64,000 nucleotides of DNA. It comes from Moritella sp. PE36. GTDB taxonomy: Bacteria; Pseudomonadota; Gammaproteobacteria; Enterobacterales; Moritellaceae. A program made the position numbers and the translations under genes. The notes under the pieces were generated by a model, which was not told the DNA's origin, did not search any database, and saw nothing but the letters and a program-made list of their open reading frames with translations. Each line of letters starts with the position of its first letter. Positions within the stretch are counted from its first letter, which is position 1. Location of the stretch: contig NZ_ABCQ01000003.1 in assembly GCF_000170855.1 (NCBI RefSeq), forward strand, positions 1-64,000, given 5' to 3'. Below are positions 1-9,000 of this stretch, piece after piece.

Positions 1-1
1 A

Positions 2-841
2 ACCACATTCATTAACTTGGAAGGCCCAAACACGACCATAGTAGCGGGTACAAAAAAAGATAATGAAACAGTGCGGGAAACACGTCGCTGGATAACACAG
101 CAAGATAAGTCAACTCCTTGGTTTGCCTACGTGAGTTTACAATCAGTACAGAACATGGAAACACCAAATGGTTTTCCTGCTTTGTTCTACCCTAATATTC
201 AAGACTTAAATAGCCAAGCAATTAATCGTCAAATCGCACTGTTTAACAGTTATCGAAATAGTGTCAGTTATATTGATAACGCCGTCGCTAAAATTGTTTA
301 TGAATTAAAGCAATCGAAACAATATGATAATACGGTCATTATTTTCACCGCCAATCACGGTAATGAATTTAATGATTCAGAAGATCACTCGTGGGGATAT
401 GGCAGTAATTACTCAACGTATCAAACTCAAGTACCCCTCTTTATTGTGTGGCCAGGTAAAACGCCAAGCGTGATAGAACAGGATACTAATAATACCGATT
501 TGGTCCCGACTATTTTGACTAACCTTGCAGCAGTCAAGAACCCGATCTCAGATTACAGCAATGGTATTGACCTTTTTTCTGGTCACTTTAAAACATGGCA
601 ACTGCTCGGCGATAAAAATAACTTTGTGATCCTGCAGAAAGACACAATCACATTATTCACTTATCAAGGTCTATTCAGCCGTCAAGGTAATCATGATGTT
701 CGAAATCGTAATGATTACAAATCTATTCCGCGAACAGCTATGCATGAAACTCAATTTAAACAGATTTTTGCTGAGTTAAACTACTTTTACAAAGCAGCGC
801 CAGCGCAAAAACAGAATGAAGAGTTAAAAATTAAGCACTAA
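2..841 (+). CDS. yejM: YejM/PbgA-like membrane-anchored sulfatase-fold protein, C-terminal part (5' end outside window)
   Basis: The reading frame is open from the first bases, so the gene starts outside the window; an in-frame TTG at 17 is probably not the true start. The visible part matches the periplasmic alkaline-phosphatase/sulfatase-fold domain of YejM (PbgA), an inner-membrane protein that in enterics governs LpxC turnover and so lipopolysaccharide level. Family landmarks seen are FTANHGNEFND, a stretch WGYGSNYSTYQTQVPLFIVW and a following DLVPTILTNL. The N-terminal transmembrane domain is not visible. The stop overlaps the stop region of the convergent phosphatase gene by 4 bases. 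I am confident of the family; regulatory function is by homology only. Confidence 0.8.
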   Translation, partial: TTFINLEGPNTTIVAGTKKDNETVRETRRWITQQDKSTPWFAYVSLQSVQNMETPNGFPALFYPNIQDLNSQAINRQIALFNSYRNSVSYIDNAVAKIVYELKQSKQYDNTVIIFTANHGNEFNDSEDHSWGYGSNYSTYQTQVPLFIVWPGKTPSVIEQDTNNTDLVPTILTNLAAVKNPISDYSNGIDLFSGHFKTWQLLGDKNNFVILQKDTITLFTYQGLFSRQGNHDVRNRNDYKSIPRTAMHETQFKQIFAELNYFYKAAPAQKQNEELKIKH

Positions 842-1515
842 GCTATCACCATATAGGCTTGTTGTGCGGACAGGATCGTTAATCGTCTTGTCCGCATTAA
901 CGTATCAATCCACAATTGGTTTAAATTCGTTGTGACTCTTGCGCAGTTTACATGCCCATGTATCACAAATGTGATCTCGTTAATATGAAAGACTTCCCCT
1001 TTTTTCACCTGCTGATATTGTTTTGTCGACCAAGCACAGTCTTTGAGTAGCTCTATATTATCTGCGCGTGCATTTTGTAGCGCAGACCAATGTAGCGGAG
1101 AACTTGCATGACAAACACCAATATTTCCAAACTTAGATTCAATCGTAAAAGCAAAGGGACAATACTGTTCAACCAAAGCTTTTAATCGAGATTGTTCTTG
1201 TGACGAGCACTGAAAAAACCATTCACCACCCGCATTTCGGTGAATGCGAGCCAATTCACTGTCTTCATCCGCTAACAACATCTCTTCATGATTGCCACGA
1301 ACGGCGTAAAACCAAGGTTTATGCAATAATTCAAGGCAGGCAATAGAGTCAACGCCACGATCGACAATATCACCAACAGAAAACAAGCGATCACATTCAA
1401 AATTAAACTGACACTGGGCTAATGTTGTTAATAACAAATCGTATTCACCATGGATATCACCCACAAAAAAATCCTGCCCTTTATGATTAGCTGGTATATT
1501 TTTATGTATTTGCAT
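838..1515 (-). CDS. PrpA/PrpB-type metallophosphatase (serine/threonine protein phosphatase)
   Basis: A 225-residue calcineurin-like phosphoesterase of the small bacterial/lambda phosphatase type. The metal-binding motifs are in order: GDIHG at 19-23, GDIVDRG at 48-54, RGNHE at 73-77, then histidines in HASSPLHW near 136 and VIHGHV near 186. Length matches E. coli PrpA and PrpB (about 218 residues). The family dephosphorylates Ser/Thr/Tyr phosphoproteins in vitro and uses two metals, often manganese. The ATG is preceded by AGGTAGGAA. It is convergent with the yejM-like gene, overlapping by 4 bases, and divergent from the GMC oxidoreductase. Which of PrpA or PrpB it corresponds to cannot be decided here. 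Confidence 0.85.
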   Translation of the reverse strand: MQIHKNIPANHKGQDFFVGDIHGEYDLLLTTLAQCQFNFECDRLFSVGDIVDRGVDSIACLELLHKPWFYAVRGNHEEMLLADEDSELARIHRNAGGEWFFQCSSQEQSRLKALVEQYCPFAFTIESKFGNIGVCHASSPLHWSALQNARADNIELLKDCAWSTKQYQQVKKGEVFHINEITFVIHGHVNCARVTTNLNQLWIDTLMRTRRLTILSAQQAYMVIA

Positions 1516-1829
1516 TTCCTACCTCATTAGACATATCCAACAATATTTTATTTTTGAGATAACCCTCACATTAATACCCTGACTAGTTAGCGCTAACACG
1601 ATTTAATAAAGGAAAGCGCCTCCAAACATCACAGCCCAGTAATTTTACTAGTATTATTTAACTACGTACCTACAGTATGGTACATACGATGATAACTACA
1701 TCTTGATAACATATTTCAGTCATTAGTCTTAATTAACCTAATGAGCACACCAAAGATATTCTAAAATAAATATAGTGCTTGAGGCACAGTCTTGGTGTGA
1801 AACTAGCGGATAAGCAGTAGGGGTAATAC
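1516..1829. other. Divergent intergenic region with a 12-bp perfect palindrome
   Basis: This AT-rich gap separates the divergent phosphatase and GMC oxidoreductase genes and should hold promoters for both. I see no coding stretch. GTTAGCGCTAAC at 1586-1597 is a perfect palindrome with a central CG, the shape of a LacI-family operator, but no LacI-type regulator is encoded in the window. Confidence 0.4.
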
Positions 1830-3617
1830 ATGTCGAGTACTAACTTTGATTTTGACCAGATAATTATCGGTTCTGGTTTTGGTGGTTCAGCCAGCGCATT
1901 GCGTTTAACAGAAAAAGGATTTCGAGTATTAGTATTAGAGCGTGGTAAGCGTATTAGAACCAAAGAGTTTTCACGCTCAAGTTGGAACCTAAAACGTTTT
2001 ATGTGGCTACCGCAATTAGGATTAACAGGCCCGTTTACATTCACGGTTACCCGTAAAATAAGCCTCGTTCACGGCAGTGCTGTTGGCGGTGGTTCACTCG
2101 TTTACGGCAATACCCATCTTATTCCAGATGCAGAAATATTTGCACACCCATCTTGGACAGGGATGCATGACGACTGGCACTCACGCCTATCTCCTTATTA
2201 CGCATTAGCACAACGCATGATTGGCGTACAAAAAAACCGCTACTTTGGTCCTGCCGATCTTATCTTAAAAGACGTTGCAACCGATATGGGACGTGAAGAT
2301 ACCTTTAAAACAGTATATAGCGGCCTCCTCTATCCAAAAGGTGAAGATAAAGTTTCACAGAATATCGATGTAGAACGCTTAGGTGAAGATCGTGGCGACC
2401 CCTATTTTAATGGTGATGGTCCACAACGTAATAGTTGCACTTATTGTGGTAACTGTATGTCAGGCTGCCGTCATAATGCTAAAAATAGTCTTGATAAAAA
2501 CTACCTTTACTTTGCTGAACGTAATGGCGCAGAGATCCGCCCAGAATCAAATGTAACTAAGATTGAACCGATTGCTGATGAGAATGGCATCAAAGATGGT
2601 AGCGCCGGTTATACCATCCACATTACTGAAGGTCTGGGACTATTTAATAAGAAAAAGTACACCCTAACGACACGAGGAGTGGTTGTATCGGGTGGTGTAT
2701 TCGGCACGATGCCGTTATTGCTTAAAATGCGAGATGTAGACAAAACATTACCCAACTTAAGCCCGAACCTTGGTCAAAATGTACTGACAAACTCAGAAAC
2801 ATTATTAACCGTTTCACATAATCGCTTAACCTTGCAAGAGCAGAAAGAAGAAGTTTGGAATGGTGCTGCTATTACTTCAATTTTTTCACCTGATGATGAA
2901 ACGAAAGTTGAAATCGTGCGTTATGCAAAAGGCAGCGATGCGGCATTCACTGGTGGCATGTCTGTCCCCCTCACATCAAAGCAATCAGGTATTCCACGCT
3001 CTGTTAGTATGCTGCTTAACATGGCCAAGCAGCCTATCAAAACCCTAAAAATGATGAACCCAGTTGGTAAAGCCAAAGACACCATCATTTTATTAGTCAT
3101 GCAAACTGCGCAAAACAATATCCACCTCGAGAGTAAACGTGCTTGGTACTCACCGTTCAAACCGACCTGGATACCGGTACAACATAAAGGTGATGAAAAG
3201 CTCAGAAACTACTTCCCGATTGCGCATAAAGTGGCTGAGCATTACGTTAAATACTCTGGTGGTGATGCTGGTAATCTCGCCTTAGAGGTTATCGCAGGCA
3301 CCCCTATCACAGCGCATATGATGGGCGGTGCAAGAATGGGCAAAGATCCTGAGATTGCCGTGATTGATGATACTGGTCAGACATATGGTTATAAAAATCT
3401 GCGTATACTTGACGGTTCAATTATTGCGGGTAATTTAGGGGTGAATCCATCGCTGACGATCTTAGCCTTAACTGAACATGCGATGGCGCAGATCCCAGTA
3501 TTTGATGCCGAGAGAGCGGCTAAGATTAAACCAATCCATTTTTCAGCAGCGCTCGATGGTAATCCTTCTGCACTGCAAACGGCTGGTGTACCAGACATTA
3601 TAGCCAAAGCAGTTTAG
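1830..3617 (+). CDS. GMC-family flavoprotein oxidoreductase (cholesterol-oxidase-like)
   Basis: A 595-residue FAD-dependent oxidoreductase. The dinucleotide-binding motif GSGFGGSASALRL lies at about 14-26, followed by a GSAVGGGSLVYGN segment, and the C-terminal GMC signature has GGARMGKDP then NPSLTILALTEH. This arrangement is that of the ChoD/cholesterol-oxidase-like branch; the natural substrate is a sterol, alcohol or lipid and cannot be fixed from sequence. Between the two FAD parts is a cluster C203-x2-C206-x2-C209-x3-C213, resembling a 4Fe-4S ligand set. No signal peptide is evident, so it is probably cytosolic or membrane-peripheral. AGGGG sits just upstream of the ATG. It appears monocistronic. 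Confidence 0.8.
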   Translation: MSSTNFDFDQIIIGSGFGGSASALRLTEKGFRVLVLERGKRIRTKEFSRSSWNLKRFMWLPQLGLTGPFTFTVTRKISLVHGSAVGGGSLVYGNTHLIPDAEIFAHPSWTGMHDDWHSRLSPYYALAQRMIGVQKNRYFGPADLILKDVATDMGREDTFKTVYSGLLYPKGEDKVSQNIDVERLGEDRGDPYFNGDGPQRNSCTYCGNCMSGCRHNAKNSLDKNYLYFAERNGAEIRPESNVTKIEPIADENGIKDGSAGYTIHITEGLGLFNKKKYTLTTRGVVVSGGVFGTMPLLLKMRDVDKTLPNLSPNLGQNVLTNSETLLTVSHNRLTLQEQKEEVWNGAAITSIFSPDDETKVEIVRYAKGSDAAFTGGMSVPLTSKQSGIPRSVSMLLNMAKQPIKTLKMMNPVGKAKDTIILLVMQTAQNNIHLESKRAWYSPFKPTWIPVQHKGDEKLRNYFPIAHKVAEHYVKYSGGDAGNLALEVIAGTPITAHMMGGARMGKDPEIAVIDDTGQTYGYKNLRILDGSIIAGNLGVNPSLTILALTEHAMAQIPVFDAERAAKIKPIHFSAALDGNPSALQTAGVPDIIAKAV

Positions 3618-3646
3618 TATTTATAAAATATTACTAACATGCCGTG

Positions 3647-3910
3647 TTAACAACAAATAGCTGAATTGATTAAAGCGAGTTTTTGTTTACGCGGTAGTTG
3701 TTTAATAGCGTACTCTCGTTTACTGGCCCGGCTTCGGTCGGGTTGAATTTCAGTGTAAGCAATACGTATCGGTTTCGCCCGACGGAAAAATTTTGCGCCG
3801 GTTCCTTTACAATGTTGCTGATAACGCCTCTCCATGTCAGTCGTAATGCCACAATACAAACCCGCATCCGTTTCAATAAGATAAACAATCCATAAACTCG
3901 CTTTCGCCAC
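3647..3910 (-). CDS. GIY-YIG domain protein (YhbQ/UPF0213 type)
   Basis: An 87-residue protein made almost wholly of a GIY-YIG nuclease-like domain: WIVYLIETDAGLYCGITTD carries the degenerate first motif, with the Y-x(7)-R element in MERRYQQH and a later E in KREYAIKQL. Proteins of this size (E. coli YhbQ about 100 residues) are a widespread group with DNA-cleaving activity reported for some members. The start is GTG at 3910, preceded by GAGG at a normal distance. It is convergent with the GMC oxidoreductase and divergent from dacB. Confidence 0.8.
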   Translation of the reverse strand: MAKASLWIVYLIETDAGLYCGITTDMERRYQQHCKGTGAKFFRRAKPIRIAYTEIQPDRSRASKREYAIKQLPRKQKLALINSAICC

Positions 3911-4063
3911 AACTTAGCCTCGAACTTATAATAACTACTCTAATATCTGCATCATAACAGTTCATATTATGAATTTTTAGTGTAAATTAATTATACCCAT
4001 TCTATTGCTTTACAATCTCAGATAGAATAATCATCCATATAACGATAACTATGTAAAAATAAT

Positions 4064-5503
4064 ATGTTACGAACTTACCTATATTGTATCACTCTCTACT
4101 TCATCAGCATGAATACGCATGCCTCAGAAATAGCGCCTTTAGAAAAGCTGCTGCCATCAGGCACAAATGTCGCTTATATTATTGGTCAGCCTTTTACTGC
4201 GACTGAAAAAGTCAGTCATAATGCCATCAGCCAGCATAATGCCGAGCTGTTATTAACACCGGCCTCAACACAAAAATTACTAACAGCATTAACCGCAAAA
4301 CTTTATCTTACCGACGAGTATATCTTTAATACCAGTTTGCACGGCAGTATAAGTAAACAAAGTATTAGTGAGATGGAATTCAACTTTACCGGTGATCCAA
4401 CCTTTAGCAGAGACGATTTACGTGACATGCTTAAGCGCTTGAAAGCAAGTGGCATCACAAAGATCAGTGGCGATATCACGCTCAATCAAAGTCGCTTTAA
4501 TGGTTATAATTGGGGCAATGGTCAGGTTTGGAACGATCAAGCAGTCTGTTATGCCACACAGGCATCAGCCTTAGTCATAAACAATAATTGTGTATTAGGC
4601 AATTTAAGACGCTCAGCCGATCTTAAAAAAGCCACAATCTATATTCCAGAATATGAACCCATCATTTTAACGAGCCAAGTCGATATCATTAGCAAAGAGC
4701 AGCAACAAGCGCAGTTTTGTGATTTAGAGGTCATACGTCACCCAAACAATAATTACACCTTATTTGGCTGTATTACGCCCTCTAAACGCAACCTCCCCTT
4801 ATCATTTGCGATATCCGATCCTGTATCTTATTTTACCGCATTACTTAATGCTGAATTAGCACAGGCCAACATTGAATTTACCGGTAACGTGGTTGAAAGT
4901 TTTAAAACAGTAAATACCGCTGTCATTGTTAACCACCAATCACCACCGCTGGCAGACATTATCACCGAGATGATGAAAGAATCAGATAATTTAATTGCCG
5001 ACATATTATTTAAAACCATAGGGGCAGAATACTTTCAGCAACCAGGTAACTACCGCAATGGTGCTAAAGCCATGCGTGAAATCTTGGCTGATGAAGGCTT
5101 ATCGTTAGCCTCAAATGTGATCGCGGATGGGTCCGGACTGTCACGGCATAATTTAGTGTCAGCGCAAACGATGTTCAATGTACTTGAATATATAATTAGT
5201 CATGATGATGAACTGCAATTATTAAAGACCATGCCGATATCTGGTGTGGACGGCACATTACAATACCGTCGTGGTTTACTGACTAAAAAACTAACCGGGA
5301 AAGTAGTTGCGAAAACAGGTTCGTTAAAAGGTTTATCAAATTTAGTCGGTATTGTAAAAACAGAAAAAAACCACATGGTACCTTTCGTTCTTATGGTCAG
5401 TGGTTATAACCCGCAACCACGCGATGCGGATAAACCTAAGCAACCATCACCATTAACACAATATTCAGCGGCATTTTTTAATACTATCGTTAGCCATTAC
5501 TAA
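4064..5503 (+). CDS. dacB: D-alanyl-D-alanine carboxypeptidase/endopeptidase (penicillin-binding protein 4)
   Basis: A 479-residue peptidase family S13 protein, the length of E. coli PBP4. It has a short N-terminal signal sequence (about 1-20, ending near THA) and the three active-site motifs of penicillin-recognising enzymes: SxxK as S68-T-Q-K71, SxN as S307-D-N309 and KTG as K417-T-G419. The long insert between SxxK and SxN is typical of class C PBP4. It acts in the periplasm, cleaving the terminal D-Ala and D-Ala-mDAP cross-links during peptidoglycan remodelling. No clear ribosome-binding site precedes the ATG. It ends before a strong bidirectional terminator shared with gsk. Confidence 0.9.
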   Translation: MLRTYLYCITLYFISMNTHASEIAPLEKLLPSGTNVAYIIGQPFTATEKVSHNAISQHNAELLLTPASTQKLLTALTAKLYLTDEYIFNTSLHGSISKQSISEMEFNFTGDPTFSRDDLRDMLKRLKASGITKISGDITLNQSRFNGYNWGNGQVWNDQAVCYATQASALVINNNCVLGNLRRSADLKKATIYIPEYEPIILTSQVDIISKEQQQAQFCDLEVIRHPNNNYTLFGCITPSKRNLPLSFAISDPVSYFTALLNAELAQANIEFTGNVVESFKTVNTAVIVNHQSPPLADIITEMMKESDNLIADILFKTIGAEYFQQPGNYRNGAKAMREILADEGLSLASNVIADGSGLSRHNLVSAQTMFNVLEYIISHDDELQLLKTMPISGVDGTLQYRRGLLTKKLTGKVVAKTGSLKGLSNLVGIVKTEKNHMVPFVLMVSGYNPQPRDADKPKQPSPLTQYSAAFFNTIVSHY

Positions 5504-5516
5504 ATATTGGTTAACG

Positions 5517-5541
5517 ATATATACCCAAGTTACTTCAAGAT
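5517..5541 (+). repeat. Dispersed palindromic repeat, copy 1
   Basis: A 25-base string beginning ATATATACCCAAGTTACTTC is identical at 37608-37632, and its 17-base core recurs inverted at 48536-48552. In this copy the downstream GCTCGGGTAT can pair with the upstream ATACCCAAG end, giving an imperfect hairpin of roughly 50 bases between dacB and its terminator. Confidence 0.6.
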
Positions 5542-5594
5542 ACAATATCAGCGCTTAGCTCGGGTATCGTAATCAATGATAAAGAGACAGTGAC

Positions 5595-5645
5595 AAAAAT
5601 GGCGAATGACTAAACTGAGTATCCGTTTAGTCATTCGCCATTTTT
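5595..5645. terminator. Bidirectional terminator between dacB and gsk
   Basis: Two 21-base arms (5595-5615 and 5625-5645) are perfect inverted repeats with a 9-base loop, ending in T5 on either strand. It serves the convergent dacB and gsk genes. Confidence 0.9.
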
Positions 5646-5724
5646 CTTTATCAACCTATCTACCTACGCACCAAGCCATCAAGCCATATTACCAATCAGT
5701 AACACGGCTTTGACGCTAACGCGA

Positions 5725-7026
5725 TTAGCTAGACCAGTAACCTTCATCAAGTGAATCTTCACGTTCAGGCAAGCCTTTTAATAAACGCGGAGAGTGTTGT
5801 GCTAATACTTCATAACTGACACGGTTTGCATATTTACATAACTGTGAAAGCGATGAATAAGCCAGACAGTTCGCCGTGTGCTTATCTGAATTAGGCACAA
5901 TGTCTCGGTGATAAGAGTTAGCTAACATATCATGTAAGATTGCCGATAAGGCACCATCGCCCGCGCCATTGGTATTTTTGATTTCGACAGGACCGCCTAG
6001 GTACGGTGCAATATGTGAATACATTTTTAATGGTTCAGTGGTATCAACTAAACGCATTGGACGGCTATATTCATAGCGGTTAAATTCAGCAATGGCACCA
6101 GGCAATAGTTGACCACTGGTTTCACGTTTATTTTTCTCATCCGTGTAACCAGCCATATACAGACCTTCTGCACCTGCAGTACAAAGCACAAGATCACACC
6201 ATTCCAGTGCCGCATCAGCCGCTAATAAAGGATCACTAAAGCCTGTTAACGCTTCACCTTCATCTTCATTCATTGCGATAACGGTCACATATTCGTTAAT
6301 GAAATTCTGCCACCACTTTTCATTACCTTCAATAATGAAACGCGTACCAAGTGTAAGGATGATTGGAATATTAAGGTATTTGGCTTGCTCAACCATATAC
6401 ATTGCAGCTTCTTTGATTGGATCGTCATCTGCACAACGTAATAAATAAGCCGAAATAAGTAAACCTGAGCTTTTTTGCAGTTGATCTACAGGCAAATGCT
6501 CTTTGGTTAATTTATTCATTAAGCCAGCATTGATACCGAAACTACGATTTCCATCAGCAGAGATGAAGGTAAAACAACGACCAATCGGGCCCTTAACAGG
6601 TTGCAAGTAATTAAGGTTTACCTTGCTGCTGGTATTACATAAATATTGGTACGCATAGCTACCAATTTTAATTTGGTCACACATAGTACCAAATAGCAGT
6701 GACTGTGATTCAGACAAGATCGCGTAGTTATGTAAAGTATTCGCTACTGTACCACCAGCGAACTCACTAACGATAAGATCGTGTTGCTTTAACTCGGTAT
6801 AAATTTGCTCGGCAATTTCATCACTGATCATCAGTGACTCACCTTTTCGTAAACCAAAACGAGTTAAAAACGCATCTTCGACATGTGCTTCAATATCAAC
6901 GAGTGTCTGATCAATACCACATAATACAGGTTGAGCTACATTTGCAATGTTTACTGGTTTGACAAATGGATTACCTGCATTAACAGGAAAGTAATGCTTA
7001 GACTTACGTTGACCGGGAAATTTCAT
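5725..7026 (-). CDS. gsk: Inosine-guanosine kinase
   Basis: A 433-residue PfkB/ribokinase-family kinase, colinear in length with E. coli Gsk (434). It phosphorylates inosine and guanosine in purine salvage in the cytosol. The C-terminal PfkB signature is visible as NTNGAGDGALSAIL, with the catalytic Asp in GAGD, and an N-terminal glycine-rich segment FAGGTVANTLHN matches the substrate-binding part. The start MKFPGQRK is that of the family. The upstream ribosome-binding site is weak. In enterics gsk lies near htpG-adk-hemH; here it is about 19 kb away, so the cluster has been split. Confidence 0.92.
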   Translation of the reverse strand: MKFPGQRKSKHYFPVNAGNPFVKPVNIANVAQPVLCGIDQTLVDIEAHVEDAFLTRFGLRKGESLMISDEIAEQIYTELKQHDLIVSEFAGGTVANTLHNYAILSESQSLLFGTMCDQIKIGSYAYQYLCNTSSKVNLNYLQPVKGPIGRCFTFISADGNRSFGINAGLMNKLTKEHLPVDQLQKSSGLLISAYLLRCADDDPIKEAAMYMVEQAKYLNIPIILTLGTRFIIEGNEKWWQNFINEYVTVIAMNEDEGEALTGFSDPLLAADAALEWCDLVLCTAGAEGLYMAGYTDEKNKRETSGQLLPGAIAEFNRYEYSRPMRLVDTTEPLKMYSHIAPYLGGPVEIKNTNGAGDGALSAILHDMLANSYHRDIVPNSDKHTANCLAYSSLSQLCKYANRVSYEVLAQHSPRLLKGLPEREDSLDEGYWSS

Positions 7027-7170
7027 ATTTGAACCAGCATGAGAGAATAAAAGGGGGCTGATTTTACCAGTCTAATTCTGAAATACCAGCAAAACCAATT
7101 TAATGATCCAATTATTAACCATATTCTGGTCGATCACATAGATTTAATCGAAATAAATGGTAAAAGACGC

Positions 7171-7527
7171 TTAAGCTTGTCGGATCCTCACGACAAAATC
7201 ACCACCCATTTTATCCTGATCACTGCCACGAATCGTAAAACTGCTACTCGCAAGGTCAAAACTACATTCATGCCAGGCACACGTGAAGTTCATCATATAA
7301 TCGGTTTGGGTTAGATCGTCATTAGGATCAAGACGAACAGTGCCTTCACAATAACCAGCCAGAACAAAACTGACAAGTGTCTCTACATGACACTTACGTA
7401 ATGGACTAACATATTCAACAAAGGCGAAAAACGAGGCGTTACCAAAATCATTGGTTGGTAAATCATGTGCAAGTAAATACTTACGCATATCTTTATGCTT
7501 AATCAAAATATCCTCCATGAATATCAT
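7171..7527 (-). CDS. Conserved-looking protein of unknown function
   Basis: A 118-residue soluble protein I do not recognise. It has no signal peptide or membrane segment, is mixed alpha/beta in character and carries three cysteines (two of them in CHVET and WHECSF). The ATG at 7527 has AAGGA five bases upstream, which favours it over the ATG three codons later. It lies between the gsk and desaturase genes, all on the minus strand, but with gaps that suggest separate transcription. No function is proposed. Confidence 0.65.
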   Translation of the reverse strand: MIFMEDILIKHKDMRKYLLAHDLPTNDFGNASFFAFVEYVSPLRKCHVETLVSFVLAGYCEGTVRLDPNDDLTQTDYMMNFTCAWHECSFDLASSSFTIRGSDQDKMGGDFVVRIRQA

Positions 7528-7595
7528 GCCATCCTTGGCAATCAGATAGGCTGTATTAAGATTACAACCTAACTGTTATTACATACATTTGTTAT

Positions 7596-8738
7596 CTAGT
7601 GAGAAAAACTAAGCTGCATGTTATTCCAAACTTTACGCTGTTCATAGAAGGCGTTTTTAAGTTGATTTAGTTGCAATTTAGTATCACGAATTTGTTGCTC
7701 AAATTGAATTTTATCAAATTTTTCATTCAGTGATTTTTTCTTAGATTCAAATAATACGATTTTTGCTTTATAAAAAGCGTTAAGTTTCTCACACAATACG
7801 TCGTATTCTTGATTAAGGCGTAAAATAACTTCGTCAGCATTAGGCAAGTGTTGCACTTTATCGTGACGGCGTTTAAGTTCCATCTTCAATTTAGCCTGCT
7901 CGATACGCGCTTCTGGTACAGTACGTAAATCGCTGGCTAAGTTGCACCAAGCTAATACGTTGATTAACCATTTCGTCGGATCATATTGGTACCACTTAAT
8001 ACCATTACGGTAATCAGTTTCAAAAATATGGTGGTAGTTATGGTAACCCTCACCATGAGTGAAGATAGCCAATAAGGCATTATCACGGGCCGTGTTACGG
8101 TCTGTATAAGGCTGTGAGCCCCACATGTGCGCCCATGAATTGATGAAGAAAGTAAAATGATGGCTCAATACTAAACGAGCAACACCTAATAATAATATGC
8201 TAGCCCAAACATCACCATACAACAGCCCCACTAAAATAGGCACGCCAACATTCATCACCAGTGCAAGTACGTTATAATATTTATGCTGCCATACTGCGAT
8301 AGCATCTTTTTGTAAGTCGCGCACATTCGTATAATCACTATACAACATTGCATGATACTCACGTAACATCCAACCAATATGAGAATACCAAAAGCCGTGA
8401 CTTGCTGAGTACGGGTCTTTCTCATCGTGATCAACATGTTTGTGGTGACGTCGGTGATCAGAACTCCAATGGATGGCACTATTTTGTAATGCAAACGCAC
8501 CACCTAATGCAAAAATCAATCGCACAGACCAATGCGCCTTGTAAGTACGGTGGGACCAAAGCCGATGGTAACCACCTGTAATAGATAAACCACATACAAA
8601 TATACCAATGATCATCGCAACAACTTCGAATGTCTCAAAGCCATACGTATAACCATACCAAGGCACTGCAGTAATAGCGACAAGGAAGGTTGAAGCAAAA
8701 ACGAATACGTTTAACCAAATTAACGGTGGTTTTTTCAT
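7596..8738 (-). CDS. Acyl-CoA delta-9 fatty acid desaturase, membrane di-iron type
   Basis: An integral-membrane desaturase with the three histidine boxes of the stearoyl-CoA/DesC family: H57-RLWS-H62, H94-RR-HH98 and H232-NY-HH236, with two pairs of transmembrane segments between and before them. It introduces a cis double bond into acyl chains, which keeps membranes fluid at low temperature. The start used is the ATG at 8738 (MKKPPLIWLN); an in-frame TTG 17 codons earlier would add a tail with no recognisable role. After the third box, residues about 285-375 form a long charged heptad-like region, probably coiled coil, which is longer than the catalytic domain needs. It is probably monocistronic. 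Confidence 0.88.
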   Translation of the reverse strand: MKKPPLIWLNVFVFASTFLVAITAVPWYGYTYGFETFEVVAMIIGIFVCGLSITGGYHRLWSHRTYKAHWSVRLIFALGGAFALQNSAIHWSSDHRRHHKHVDHDEKDPYSASHGFWYSHIGWMLREYHAMLYSDYTNVRDLQKDAIAVWQHKYYNVLALVMNVGVPILVGLLYGDVWASILLLGVARLVLSHHFTFFINSWAHMWGSQPYTDRNTARDNALLAIFTHGEGYHNYHHIFETDYRNGIKWYQYDPTKWLINVLAWCNLASDLRTVPEARIEQAKLKMELKRRHDKVQHLPNADEVILRLNQEYDVLCEKLNAFYKAKIVLFESKKKSLNEKFDKIQFEQQIRDTKLQLNQLKNAFYEQRKVWNNMQLSFSH

Positions 8739-8948
8739 AATACTATCTCTAAAGCCTGATGAAGTAGTTTCATTAATAACAGCGCACAAGTGTAAGCTGA
8801 GTTGTTAATTAATGCAAACCTATGTTACAAATATAGTTACTTTATCGACTATTTAGTTTAGTTAAATTTGATCTATAGCACATATTACGTTTTCAATTTG
8901 TGAATTTCATTAGAGGTTTGTTCTATAACGGAGTTAACTTTTCGTACT

Positions 8949-8974
8949 AAAAAGCCCTAGATAAAACTAGGGCT
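8949..8974 (-). terminator. Terminator of the lipoprotein gene
   Basis: On the minus strand AGCCCTAG, a 6-base loop and CTAGGGCT are followed by TTTT, 27 bases after the stop of the lipoprotein gene. Confidence 0.8.
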
Positions 8975-9000
8975 CTTCATTGGTAATCGTAAGTGTTAAA

